Shown: positions 26,254-40,400 of the stretch, piece after piece
How positions within the stretch are numbered: position 1 is the first letter of the stretch
Layout: the number at the start of each line of letters is the position of its first letter
NCBI GenBank assembly: GCA_037127315.1
Contig: JBBBDQ010000350.1
Location: 2,880,501-2,944,500 of the forward strand
DNA: 64,000 nucleotides
DNA from: Ascarosepion bandense
Taxonomy: Eukaryota; Mollusca; Cephalopoda; Sepiida; Sepiidae
Direction: 5' to 3'
Made by a program: the position numbers and the translations under genes
The notes under the pieces: model-generated
Databases searched by the model: none
Told to the model about the DNA's origin: nothing
The model's input: only the letters and a program-made list of their open reading frames with translations

Positions 26254-29200
26254 GATTTTCTGCACTATTGTAAGAACTGCAACCTTGAAACTTCTGAATA
26301 TTGTTTCTTATGTCTTTGTCTATGAGTGTATCATATTTTATTAAAATCGGACCACTCCTTCTATAAACTGGTTTTTTCGATTATCGATTTTCGATATTTA
26401 TCGGGAGTACCTCGATACAGAACCTAGCTAAGAACACTCGCAGACGCTTATAGTACAACTGTGTAAATTTTCAAGAAAATCAGTTCAGCCGTTTCGGAGT
26501 CTATAGGTAACAGACACACACAGACAAAGTTCCATTTATAAATAAGTTTAGATTAGATCTTTATATTAAACAGTGTAATTGATAATATGCCTCCCTGTGG
26601 GACTCCCATTTCTTGTTTTTTGGAGCTTGAAAAGACATTTCTGAGTTTTACTTAGAAACTCCTGTTACTCATAATTTAGACCTGCCTTTTAGACCTAGTT
26701 CTTTTGAATCTTTTAGTATTCCGAATTTCCATGTCATATTGTAAGCTTTTTCTAAATCAAAAAATACGGTTACAACATGTTTTTTTTTTGTTTTTTTAAT
26801 AAAAGCTTCTCATATGTAAGTTTCCAGCTTTATAATGTGGTTGATGGGGCTCCTATTTTCTCAAAAACCTGCTTGGTGTTTGGTAATTAGATTATTGGTT
26901 TCTAAATACCAGATTAATCTTTTATTAATCATTCTCTCAAGGGTCTTGCATATACAGCTTGTGAGTGCAATGGGATGGTAATTCATTGTGTCTGTGAGGT
27001 CTTTTGTAGGTTTGGGTATGGGTACTATTGTGGCTTGTCTCCATACATTTGGGAATCTTTCATTTGTCCAGATACTGTTATATATTTCAAGTATTCTTTT
27101 GATTTTCTAAGGCAATTCCTTTGGTAAAGTATAATGGATTTCATCAGGTCCAACAGTAATGTGACTCTTAAGTGACTCTTCTAATTCGGACATTGTAAAG
27201 GTTTTATTGTAGTTTTTAGAGTTATCTGAATTAAAGTTAATTCTTTGTTTTTCTTCACGATTTTTGATGGTTTGAAATTCTTTTTTTCGATTGGTTGAAG
27301 AGGAATTTTTAGCAAAATTTTCAGCTAAAACTTCAGTTATGTCTTTTTAGCTTGTGATTTTAATGTTATTACGGATGATATGCTTATAAGCTTGTTTGAT
27401 GTTTTTCCCTGAAATTTTTTTTTAATCATATCCCATACTTTTTTTGGTTTGGTATTTGAATTTCATTTGTTGACGTATGCTTGCCATGTTGTCCGTTTGG
27501 CTTCTTTAATAGCTCTGCGTGCTTTAGCTCTATCGTTTTTATAATTTTTTAGGTTTTCTTTAGTTGGTTAGTTTTTAAATTTTCTGAGAGCTGCTCATCT
27601 GGCTCTGATAGCTTCTTTGCATTCTTTATTGAACCAGGGGTTATTAAATTTTGGTGATGGTGAACTTTTGAGGATATTTTGTTTTTAGAGTGTTGGTATC
27701 TTCTCTTCTTATATTAGCTTCTGGTGTCAATTTCATTTGACAAGTGTTTTTGAAGTTTTGCCAGTTTGCCTTTTGAAGGTTCCATCGAGGTACTTTGATG
27801 TCTTTTTCCAGTTCTTGACTTTCTAGTATGATTGGAAAGTGGTCACTTCCACAGATATTGTGATATACTTTCCAATGATAATCCATGTAGATACTGGGTT
27901 TGCATATTGTTAAATCAACAGCTGAGTATGTTCCAGTAGCTGGGTGTAAATATGTATATGCTCCATTGTTGAATAGGTATAAGTGGTTTTCATTTAAAAA
28001 GTCTTCTGTTATTTTTTCTCTTCTATTTGTCACTTTATTTCCCCATATTTCATTGTGGCTATTAAAATCTCCCATTAAGATAAAGGCTTTGGGTAGTTGT
28101 TGAATCAGTTTGTTTAATTGCGTCTTATTTAGATTCTCATTAGGTGGGAGATATAGTGAGCAGATAGTTGATGGTTTCCTGAGGGTTACGGTTACTGCAA
28201 CTATTTGTAGTGTTGTACTCAGCTTGATTTCACTTTGAATAATATTGTTATTGATTATAATTGATGAGCCACCAGAAGCTTTATACCCTTGTTTGTATAT
28301 GTAATCGTATGTCATGTTGTTTAATGTGGAATGTGTCATTTGATTTTTTGTATGTTTCTTGAAGGCATACAACTGCTGGATTGAATGAGTCGATTATGAG
28401 TGTTAATTCAGCAAGATTAACCTTTTCACCTCTGATGTTCCACTGGAGAATTTTGTTTGTCATTTGGTTTTGATTTGGCTTTAATTTGGACAGACATTAA
28501 TTTTGTTCTTTATTGTTCAAGTTTTCTTCATGTCTCTCCTGTTCTGTTTTATGACTGTCATTACAGTTTTATAGATCATTTTGTGTTATGATTTTTGTTA
28601 TCTATGTCCATTTCCTATAGTGTTTTAAATTTTTTTTTTTCCATTTGGATTCTTGTTTTTGGTGTTGGTGTAAAGTGAGAATTATTTGTGGGGGTTTGAG
28701 TGCATTCATCTGGTTCTAATTTTTTTGTTTTTTCTCCTGTACTTGGATTATCTTTTACTGGATCTTTTGTGGTAGTTTTATTGCTCAAGTTTCTGGTTTT
28801 TGAGTTTGATCGAGACCTGTTATCTGTTTTGTTTTTATTTTGTATTTTTTCTTTTGTCAGTTATCGGCGACTAATTTCCAAATTCACTGTTTCTGTTTGT
28901 TGATTTAGACTTTTTATCTCCATTTCATCAAAAAGTTCAAATTTATTTTTCATAGGTATTTCCTATTTTTGTTTAGTTGATTCTGTTTTCTTTGGAGATG
29001 TGGTTATATATTTTACTGGTTGGATATTTAGTTTTTTTGAACTTTGTTCTTCAAAGGATTTGTTCAAAGTTAATTTTTGGTTGGTTTCTTCTTTGGTTCC
29101 TGTTTTTTGTTTTCTCTAATTTTTGGAGATGTAATATTTTTAAAATTTTTGAAAGATGGTATTAGTTTTTCTATGAGTTCATTGTACTTGTCTATCTGAT

Positions 29201-32200
29201 GGGTAATATTTGTATTTGTCCTTTCTACTACTCTTGCATAAGATTTATTCTTCATATATCCTTCAACTATATTTTGTGCCTCTGGGAAAGGAATATTTCT
29301 TTTATATTTATTCCTGGGATTTCCTTTTCTTTCTTCCAGTGTTCACATGTTTTGGAGAAAGCTGGGTGGTTCCCTTGGCAATTTATACATTTAATTTCCT
29401 GACATTCTTCTTCATCATGGTTTGTTTCTTTTGAGCCATATTTGATGCATGTGGAGCGTCTTCTACAAATGTCTTTATGATGCCCAAATTTATGACATTT
29501 GAAGCATCTTAGGGGATCTGGAATGTATATTTCTACGGGTTCTATATTATATCCTATTTTGATTTTTGGAGGGATTTGAGGCGTATTGAAAGTGAGTATA
29601 TATGCGTTTGTGGGTATTTTTCATTATTTTTCTTTATAAATATTCTTTTGTGGTTGATAACTCCCTGACTGCTCATTGAGTTCAAGATTTCTTCTGGGGT
29701 GGTGAGCGATAATTCTCTGCTTCTGACTACTCCTTTTGATTGATTTAATTCTTTATGCGGATTAACTTTGATGTTGATGTCGTGAAAGGTTTTCTTTTTT
29801 CTATTTTATTGCTTTGATTTTTTCTTTTGATTTCTACCATTAGGTTTCTATCTCGTTTTCTTAACTGTTTTTGGATTTATCGTATTGGATATTATTTTTT
29901 CTATAAGGAAAGGGGATAGTTTTGACATGGGTTTTTCCCCCAGGGCTTTTATCACAGGGAATTCTAGGGAATTCCATGTTGATTTCTTTTTTACTATTTG
30001 AGTCAGATAGAGTACATTTGAGCTTTTTGTTTTGATTCATCATGAATCTTGTTTTGTTTTTTCAGTCGTTGCTCTCCACCTGCCTCTGAGCCCATTATTG
30101 GGGCCTGTCAGGTCAGGGCTACACAGAACAGTATACTCATTCATGTGAGACACCCAAAGCATCTGTCACCATGTTCATTATACTACCCAAAATTTTAGTG
30201 AATAAATAGCTTGGTTTGCAGCCATGTTTGGGTTTATGTTCTTCACGTGATGATTGACCCTCAGCCAACGCCTTCTAACGTCTACTCTTTTAGTTGAAAT
30301 ATTCTATTCTATTATTTTATTTTTTTGGGGTAGGAAGTCACTTTCATTTTAGTGTTTGTTTCATATTTCTAGTTTTATTTTTAAATTTCTTGGAAGTTCA
30401 TTTGGAAGTAGACGTTAGGGATTGACCTGACCAGCTGATTGATCAGATCGGGCTTCTCCGACCACCCGTCTAGCCCGAATAAGGGCCAAAGTGATGTATT
30501 GCAAGACCATGACCTTTTTGCACCCGGGCCATGGCCTGCTCAATCACCAGGATGACATGGGTTGCCACCCACAGCCAACAGGTGGCCCCATTGAGGGACT
30601 TTCACCCTCTGCAGAGGTGCAGTCGATGTATTCTGAAGCCCCGCCGACAGGGCTAGTTAAAAACAAAAAACAAAAATATTAATATAAAAGAACAACTGAT
30701 GTATTCGTCATGTTGCAATGACATTTGATTTTAAAACCATTAACCCTAAATTCCTGTTTTGTACCCAGTTTTTTATGGAAAATTAGAAACACAAAAAAAA
30801 CATTTATTAATAACGGAATCAGTATCATTTTTGGCTGATTAACAGCAGGTGAGAATCTTTACGAGTACTTTTTTTTTTTAATATCAAGAAAAATCTTTGA
30901 AAAATTTATTACTGTATTGACATAAGTATAATACAAATCCAGATTTCTGAACCTAAAACAAGGAATAAATAAGTAAAATATGACCCTGTAATATGGCCAT
31001 GCCTATGTAAATTGGTTCTTTTGTTAAAGTGGTACCATGTTATACATTAATATTCATGTCGTGTATATATTTCACTAAAATATTTAACTTTTCATGATAT
31101 TAAAGAATAGAAATGAAGCAGAAGTTTAGTGAAAGCATGTTTCTTCTAATTTCCATTTCAAAATTCATTTTCAATTTTTTTTGTGCCGAGTGTATTTGCA
31201 AGCTTGCTGTTTCAAATAAGGGGACATTTAAATGGAGTAAAAATTTCTGAAAACATGTACTTGGTGTACAATATGCACTGCACTTTTTTGCTTTTAACTT
31301 TTGAGTTTTGTTTAACAGCATATCAACCTCTGTGGGTTATTTAATGCCAAAAAGGTGGGGTTTTAAGGTATTTCTTTTTAATGTTTGGTTATATTGAGAC
31401 GGTTGATTTAGTCAAATTTTAATGAAAATTTTTTGTTTTTATTCTTTTTTATTTTAGAAAACTGAAAATGTCTTTGAGTTTTGTATTAAAAAATGTTTTG
31501 CTGAGATTAATCATTTTTCCTTCAAAAATGTCTTATGGTAATAATTTTTTTCTTCAAAAGTATATTGTTGGTAATATCTTTCCTACGAAAATGTATATTT
31601 TTCTATAAAAGTCTATTTTTATGTATATATTTCTATAAAAGTATTTTTATACTGTCATAGTGTTTTGACTCCAGTTTGTGGGGAGGGTTTTAACTATTTG
31701 CCCATAGCTGGGACCCTAACAGGTGCTACCACTCCAGGTCAGAGTAAACCTGAGAAAAACAGCAATTAAGAGGTGGTTCCATGCTCCTCACAACCTCCCA
31801 ATCAGAGGCCTTGCTGCCAGATGCAGTTTAGCATCATGCCCAGGACCCTTTAACATTTGCTCAAAATTTCTCATATTATGCTCAAGAAAATACGGTAGTT
31901 GTGCTTTAAGATTAAGCTTTACAAATTCATTTAATTTTGTTGGATGTTTTGTTATAAATTTTATAAAGCAAAAATTATGGAGTGCAATTCATTGTGTGTC
32001 AAGAAGTTTGAAAATGTATGTAAAAATTTTAAATTTCCATTAAAAATTGAATAAATTCATATCTAACTCAAATTTTTGAATATATTGAATATTTTATAAT
32101 TTAACGTCTCTTTGCCCAAAAGAGAAAAAAATAAACACTATTCTAAAAATGATGTTGAGTAAAATGCTTACCTTCCTTTTTGTTATAGAACAGGAATTTA

Positions 32201-35200
32201 AATAATTCCAAATCAACAAACTTGGCCCAAAAGAGAAAAAAATAAACACTATTCTAAAAAATAAATGATCCACTTGACTCATGTGTGATTGCCTCTATAT
32301 TTTATCAGTTCAGCAGTTGTTGTTTATCTTGCTACCCTACCCTTATTGCTTGGGCGCTTATATATTGTTCATACCTTCAGTCAGTTAGTTAAGTGCCATA
32401 TATGATACATGCTTGGGTGATCATGTCTCGAAAAAGACATGACTGACTGATCAGAAGATTTTCCTGCAGTGGGTTGGCATTATTTCCTTCAGTAGACTGG
32501 TTGCAAACCAAGGCTACAAAACCCAATCTGTCCTGCTATTTAACCCATAGCTGGAGGGAGAAGGATTAATACTTTTCCCAAGAGTATTTGCATGTAAGTG
32601 AATGCAACAAATTCAAGTGGAATTTGAACTCATCTCTCCAATTTCTTGTTCCGAGCTGATATCCATTGCACCACAAAATTTGTTTTATTTATTTTGTTAC
32701 AATGTAAATTTCTGTGGTAATAATTCTTTGTTACTTTTGTTCATTGCAAAATATGTAGAACGTAAAAGACATCATAAAAAATGAAACCCCAAATCAGTAC
32801 AGTTGATTAATATTTCTAATATTATACATAGAATATCAAGGCCTACAAATGATTCTTTTGACAATGCAGACATGTTTAACATTCTTAAATTCTGAAATGA
32901 TTGATATGTCAGTAAGCTATCTAGTTGCTTTTAATAAGAATAAAATATTCTTTTGACTGAAAGAGAAAAATCTTATTTCAATCAAATTTCAAGTAAAAAT
33001 GAAGATTGCTGAACTTACTTTGAAACAATGTGCTTTTTCATATTCCTGAACATTAGCAGGTATATCATCTGGATCTTGGGGTGCCTGAAATGACAATGAG
33101 AGAGCAAAGTTTAAATGGAGGCCAAAATTTAAAAATAGTTTTTTTTCAAGTAAAATGCTTACCTTCCTTTTTGTTATAGAACAGGAATTTAAATAATTCC
33201 AAATCAACAAACTTGGCCCAAAAGAGAAAAAAAACACTATTCTAAAAAATAAATGATCTACTTGACTCATGTGTGATTGCCTCTACATTTTATCAGTTCA
33301 GCAGGTGTTGTTTATCTTGCTACTCTACCCTTATTGCTTGGGCACTTATATATTGTTCATACCTTCAGTCAGTCAGTTAAGTGCCATATATGATACATGC
33401 TCCTTCCTCCTCCTCCTAAAAATAATAAGGATCCAAAATGCAGGTTTTGTGATAAACACCAAGAAACAATAGACCATCTAATCTCAGGCTGTTCTGTATT
33501 TGCCCCAAATGAATATAAAAATCGCCACGATAGAGTGGGGCAATATTTACATTGGACAATGTGCAAACACTATGGAAAATCTGTAAACAAACACTGGTAT
33601 GAACATCACCCAGCACCGGTTACAGAAATAGAAGATGTCACCATTCTATGGGATTACACCATCTACACAGACAGAAAAATTGAAGCAAACAGGCCAGACA
33701 TTATTGTTAAAAACCAGAAAGAGAAAACTTGTCTATTAATTGATATGGCTTGTCCAGTGGATTTTAACATAGCAACCAAGGAATTTGAAAAACTGTCAAA
33801 ATATAAAGACCTGGAAATTGAAATAGAAAAAATGTGGAAATTGAAAACAAGAGTTGTGCCAGTGATAGTAGGTGTACTTGGAATGATAAAAAATGGAACA
33901 AAACAATACATTGAAAGAATCCCTGGAAACCCCAGCTTAAGAGATATACAAAAAATTGTCTTATTAAGTACAACCCACAGATTAAGGAAAACTTTGTCTA
34001 TGTAACGCTGGGGATGATAGGGAAGATAGAAAAAAACATGAAATGGAGCCATAACAACACACCACGATCTGCCTTAGGTCTTCCCACAGACTTGGTTGGT
34101 AGTGCGACCATAGCAGAAATCGAAATATGATGAAAAATGACAAAATAATAAGAGGCTTGTTTCCATATTAGCATGGGTTGGATGAAGTTTTCTCAATGGC
34201 TCCTTAATTTAATCATTATGAAAATATGGGAATGAGTTTTACAACTGTATGACCTTACTAACACTAACCAGTTTTGGAGACTGGAAACTCTGTGTTTTTA
34301 TCAAGACATTATCTCTCGGAAGATTACCTATTAAGGTTAGAGAGTTCACCTTAATCTGTTCTACATAGAGTAGGTGTAGGGGTTTTTATTTCAGAGATTT
34401 CTTTCTCTCAAACAAGTTGCTATTCAAAGCTCAAGACTCTTACCCAGACTAACTTTTTCTTTTTTCTCTCTCCAGTTTGGTGGGTAACTATTTGCCCACA
34501 GCTGGGACCCTAACAGGTGCTACTACCCTTGGTCAAGGTGAACCTGAAACAACAGCAATTAAGATGTGGTTCAGTGTTCCTCAAAACCTTCAATCTTTTG
34601 ATTAGAAGCCTTGCTGTCAGATGTAGTTTATTGTCATACCAAGGACTAAGACAAAAACAGAGAAATTGCCTTTTAGAATTCTATTGGCAAAACTCATTTT
34701 TGGAAATTGATAGACAACCGGCATTTTATATTCAAAATACTTCTTGTATGAGAGACACATTATTATTAAATATTTTAGCTTTGGATTTATATGATATTAA
34801 TATTTACTTATTTTTATTGTGGAAATTAAAGCATTGGCTGACAATGACTCACAGGCAAACACACGTCCTAAAGACAAAGGGGCTTGTCAAGGATAACATG
34901 TTTTTCCAAGCAGGCAATAAGTATTGAACAACATGTATTCTGAAACCCTTTTTAATCAAATACCAGCCATTTAGCTATTACTCATCAAGTAGGCATGTGA
35001 TTAAAATAAACAAAATAAATAAAAGTTAAAAAAAAAAAAAAAGAAAGAAAAACAATTCTGTAGATTCTTGAAAACAATGTCTTCTCCCAAGAACCTTTGG
35101 TATAACAAAAAATATTTGTGTAAAGTTGGAGAGGAAAACAAAAAGTCAGCCTGATGACTCTTTACCTGTTCATCAGTTGTGTTATTTTCTGTCAACGTAT

Positions 35201-36991
35201 TTTCAGGGCTCTGTTTATTCTGATTGTTGGTTGATCTCGTTGTCGAACGTTGCAATCGTTTTTTCTTCGTACTGTAGGCAAGATAAGGGGACTCAGCATA
35301 GTTGGAAATGGACATGGATTCGATGTAGTCAGGTGCACGCGACTCCAGATAAAACGTAATCAGACCATCTGCAACCAGGTCATGGACCGTATCAAATCGT
35401 TTCTCACCAACATAATGCTGTCCATCATAATATAATTTGAAATTTTTTGTTTGCCCGTCAAATCTGAAAGAAAAAAAAAAAAGAAAAAGACGCGTGACAC
35501 AAGGAAATAGAACAAACATGTATAAGGTGCAATGGATAAATTGTTGTCTAAATTATTTAAAAATGAAAGTAACACCGACATCTCATTTTACTAGATATAT
35601 TTACCAAAATTACACAAAAATATTTTGAAATACTAAAGAGTAAATTTATTCAATAAAATTGCCATCGGCTTCAACCCATTCCCCCAGATGACTTCAGAAT
35701 CTACTGCAGCTTTTCTGGACGGTCTCCTTGTTTAAGTTGGTGAATTTTGTCATAATCTTTGTCTTCAGTTCATCTTTGATGTTACAAAAAGTTTTGTTGG
35801 TTTCTTGCTCAACTGTGTCCCACATATAATAATCAAGGGAGCTGCAGTCTGGGGAGTTAGGTGACCTGATGTAAGGGTAATGTGGTGACAGAAATTGTCT
35901 GATAGCCATGATTGGGTTCTTCTGCTTGTGTAGCATGGTGCAGAGTCATGTTTCCAGATATAGGATCTTCCAGCAGCCCCACTCTTAATCCAGGGCAACA
36001 CTACCTCCTCAAGGCACTGGATGTAGGCCTCTGTGTTGGATCTGAGACCCTATGGAAAGATGAACATTGCCATCACTAGTAATCACTTGAAACCCTTTTA
36101 TAATCACCATTAGACTCAAACAACTCTTTCCAAATCCTCTACACTGTTCTCAGATTGACACCCAAACACTGATTCATATTGGAACTTCTGGCATGAAGAC
36201 CAGTACAGCATGCTGTTTTCAAATGTTTGGCAAAGTTAATTGCGTATAGTGTCTTTTTTCTCATAGACAGTGCCTAACTGATCCTATCCTGTGCAGTTGA
36301 GAAAGTAGAAAACAAACAACATCCATGCACTAAATTTAAGATATAAAATGGTGACAACTTACACATCACACACACTATATATATATATATATATATATAT
36401 TTTCCATTTTTAAACGAGTTATTGCGCTACCCAGGTTTCTACCATGAGTGGTGTCTTCAGGCGATTTTTAATAACTGATTTTACCTTTCACTGTTTAGGT
36501 GCAATCAGTTATTAAAAATCGTCTGAAGACACCACTCATGGTAGAAACCTGGGTTGCGAAATAACTCGTTTAAAAATGAAAAATATTCAAAAGGTCTACA
36601 ATATAATTGTATTGAACACTTTTTAATACAAATGTGTAGTGGTCTAACCCTATTAGGACCAAAAACTAAGTATTAAACAATCAATATATATATATGTCTC
36701 TTTCCTACAAGAGTCATATGGAACTTTGTAAGCCTGTCACCAAGACTCACAATTGTGGCCTTATGCCAGATTAAACTAAGTTAAGTAAATATTTAAATTT
36801 TTTTGTTTCATAATAAGAGTAGAATTTAAACATGATTATTTACCAAGCTTTTTTTCTGGGATATGTAATGAACACATTTCCTACACAAATAAATGCATAT
36901 GTTGTAAAGTTACTAACCACTGCACTATTGCAAGTTAATTGAATAAATTCATAAAAAAAGTAAGAGATAACTAATTTTTCTTCACTTTGTT

Positions 36992-37033
<42 letters not shown>

Positions 37034-37410
37034 GATTAACGAAATGGTTATAAACAACTGACAATTTGAAATTATTTGTTTGAACATTATTTTTGATCGA
37101 TACTTGTATTTAAGTAGATATTCTGTTTATAATCAAACAGTATATATATTTATTTCTACCAGCCTGATTATTTACAATAAATTTTTGTTACGAAAATGTG
37201 TCATTTATGTTGATAGGTATCGCAGGTTTTAATCCTGCCGAATGACACATATTTTTGTAACAAAAATTTATTGTAAATGATTAGGCTCGTAGAAATAAAT
37301 ATATATACTGTTTGATTATAAACAGAATATCTACTTACATACAAGTATCGATCAAAAATAATGCTCAAACAAATAATTTTGTATATATGTGTGTGTGTGT
37401 GTGTGAGAAA

Positions 37411-37442
<32 letters not shown>

Positions 37443-40400
37443 ATTTGTTATATATATTATATATACGTGGTACTTATTTGAAAGTGCTCAATATTAGTGA
37501 TAGAGCTGACATATTCATGAAACCCAGGGTCACAAACTCACACCCATATTTTTTTTTTAAAGAAAGTTTGAAATTTGATGCCACAAAAAACATCCATGTT
37601 TATCATGAGTGAAACCAAACAGCTATATTCTTTTACTTGTTAAATAAGAAAAAAGGAAATTTTTGTCAACCTACTTGATGGCCAGGGTAAAGGCATCGGG
37701 GGCACGTTCGCTCTTCCGAACAAGATAAGCACCATCACTATCACCCATAATTCGGTCTGTTTCTTCCCGGCTGATGTTGCCATGATACCTGCAAATATAA
37801 TCAAAGAATACATGGAGAGTTTGAAAAACAAACTGTACACAATTACTAGAATTTTCCAAGAATAATTCTGGAATATTCTTAGAATCTCAAACCCTTTAAC
37901 ATGTACAATTCCAAACTAGAATGTTTGCTACTTTACCTGTTAAGTGCCAATGATAATAATTATGTTCGGTCCCCTTTTTGTCCACAAGCATGACTAATTC
38001 CTGCTTTCAATAATGCTTATTTCAGTCAGCCAGTTAAGTGCCATATGTGAAACACACTTGGGTGATCATGTCTCAAAAGAGACATGTCTGACTGGGCAGA
38101 AGATTATCTTGCAGTAGGTTGCCATTACTTTCTGCGGTAGACTGGTTGCCAGCCAAGGCTATAGAACCCAATCTGTCCTGTTAAAAGAGATGGATTAATA
38201 CCTTTTCCAAGGGTACTTGTGCATAAGTGAATGCAATGAATTCAACTGGAATTCAAACTCAGCTCCCTGATTTCTCGTTCCGAGCCGATGTCCAATGCAC
38301 CACAACGCACAGTCTCTGGAAAATCCCTATTTTTCTTGGTCCACACACAAATTTTGTTCTTGTAAAAAAAAAATTTGTTTATTTCAGTGTTTACAGTTTT
38401 GAGGTCAACTTTTTTCAGTTTAATTTTAAATCTGGTCTTTTCAAAGGGTCAAATTAGTACTTCATCAAAATAGATTTTCTTTTTTAATTTAGTGAAAATA
38501 ATTTAATAAATCAACAAGAAATACAAAATGACAAAAAACTAAAACAAAAACAAATCTCTAGCAGCTAATCTTTTTACACGTTTAATTTTTCATTTAATGA
38601 TCGAAATATATACACTACCGGCCATAATTATTAGGCCACCACAGTTTTTTAAAAGAAATGATGTATTTCATACTAATTTTCAGTGGATAATTCTAAACAA
38701 AAATAGAAGGGTTCTTCTGTTATTATTACTTTGCAAAATTTTACAAGAAAGCAAAGATGAACTTGTCCAAATCACCCTAAATTTTCTTCATTCTTTCACT
38801 GCAATTAAATCATTATTAAATGTTTATAAATTTTATTTGATGCACATGTTATTGTGCAGTATTAACAAAAGAACCATTCTATTTTCATTTACAATTATTC
38901 ACTTGGCAATAAATCTATCTAAACTTATTTATAAATGGAACTTTGTCTGTGTATGTGTATGTGTGTATCCATTACCTATAGACTCCAAAACAGCTGAACC
39001 GATTTTCTTGAAAATTTACACAGTTGTACTATAAGCGTCTGTGAGTGTTCTTAGCTAGGTTTTGTGTCGAGGTACCCCCGATAAATATCGAAAATTGATA
39101 ATCGAAGAAAAAAATCGGCTGATAGAAGGAGTCGTCCAATTTTAATCAAATTTGATACACTCATAGTCAAAACCATAAGAAATGATATTCAGAAGTTTCA
39201 AGGTTGCAGTTCTTACAATAGTGCAGAAAATCGATAATATATATATGTAAAAAAGACGATGTTAGTGTGTGTGTCTGTTTATCTGTCTGTGTGTCTTTTA
39301 TACAAATCCACATCCAATTCTCACCAAACTTCACACAAATATTCTTTAGGCTGAGTCTGAGCTCCAGGACCATGGATTAGTTTTAAAGCTTTCATTACAC
39401 CCAAACAACACCAGGCTATACTGCTAGTACTAAAAAATAGTATGAAATATATAATTTTTTTAAAACACTGGGGTGGCCTAATATTTATGGCCACTAGTGT
39501 ACGTACTTTTTTTTGTCCTTACAGTATGGTTCATTCTATATAAGGCCTGGGGTCTACTCAAGCTTTTATAGCTTTTAGAATCAATTAACAATCTAAGTTT
39601 CAATGTTGACAGGATCCAAAAAAGAATCTGTAATGTGATTGGTCCCGACCTGGCAGCTTGACTCCAGCCACTTTCTCATTGGTGGGATGTGGCTTCCCTC
39701 TGTCTCTTCTGTAAATATTTTCATGACTTCTGCCCTGACGAACTTAGGTCACTGGTGCCCCACTCTACAAGGGGAACCAGACTGGCAACAAGGTCCCACC
39801 CTTTTACAGTTAAATCTATTAAATGCAGGCGACAATTTTCTTTCTTTCAGCAGTTTCTTTTTGACTGCTTCCCGCCTGTGGCACTCCCTTCTATATACTT
39901 GGTTTCCTGATGGTTACAACCTCCAAGAATTTAAATGCAAAGTTAATTCCCATCTCTTATCCACTGAACTCCAGCCCTTTCCATATCACCCCATGTATCT
40001 TGTTCTTTTCCTTTCTCTCTACCTTCGTGAGTCTCTACTCCTGTGTTCACATCCTTCTCTTGCCCTTTCTCTTTCACCCTCTGTAGCTGGTTCGTCTTTG
40101 TCTTCACCCTCTCTCTGTCTAAAACTTTAACTCTTATGTAGTCCCCTGCACATCAGTGGTGGTACTGCCTTGCTTGGGGTGAAATGATTAAAAAAAAGAA
40201 AAAAAGTTTAATTCTAAGCTGGACTCTTACTTTGTATAATTTTTTATGAAAATATTGGGTCCTTTTCAGAAGTTCATAATATAATTTTAAAGTATGGGAA
40301 ACTAAAGCTGCATTTTTTTCTCTGCAATGAAGAGCTCAATTTGCAGTGTGATGAAAACCCTAAACTTGATAAAGTTTTTTTTTTTTAAATTCCATATTTT

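Larger units (their letters stand above)
24072..30660 (-). mobile_element. RNase H-bearing LINE (I/Jockey-like), decayed but long
   Basis: In minus order: a GC-richer possible 5' UTR (about 30660-30410), ORF1 from 30043 with CCHC zinc knuckles, ORF2 from 28463 with an AP-type endonuclease, a reverse transcriptase with YVDD at about 25975, RNase H with YIDGSK at about 25040, and a C-terminal zinc-binding tail ending at 24319. Stops and frameshifts occur throughout, and a Helitron splits the reverse transcriptase. Sequence past ORF2 ends with a SINE2-like stem-loop at about 24075-24125. Exact ends and target duplication were not determined. It lies in the 10.7-kb chimaerin intron and has the same orientation as the gene. 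Confidence 0.88.
36385..36690. repeat. Fold-back with inverted hammerheads
   Basis: 36400-36475 (AAACGAGTTATTGCGCTACC, CATGAGTGGTGTCTTCAG) recurs inverted at 36505-36585. A (TA)n run is on the left and TATATATA at about 36688. The right flank (TACAATATAATTGTATTGAA) recurs inverted beside the 47.4-kb fold-back, so the two are one family. Confidence 0.8.

Noticed and set aside
27644..28372. Independent host nuclease gene
   Set aside because: It is the AP endonuclease domain of the surrounding LINE, with broken neighbours in the same order.
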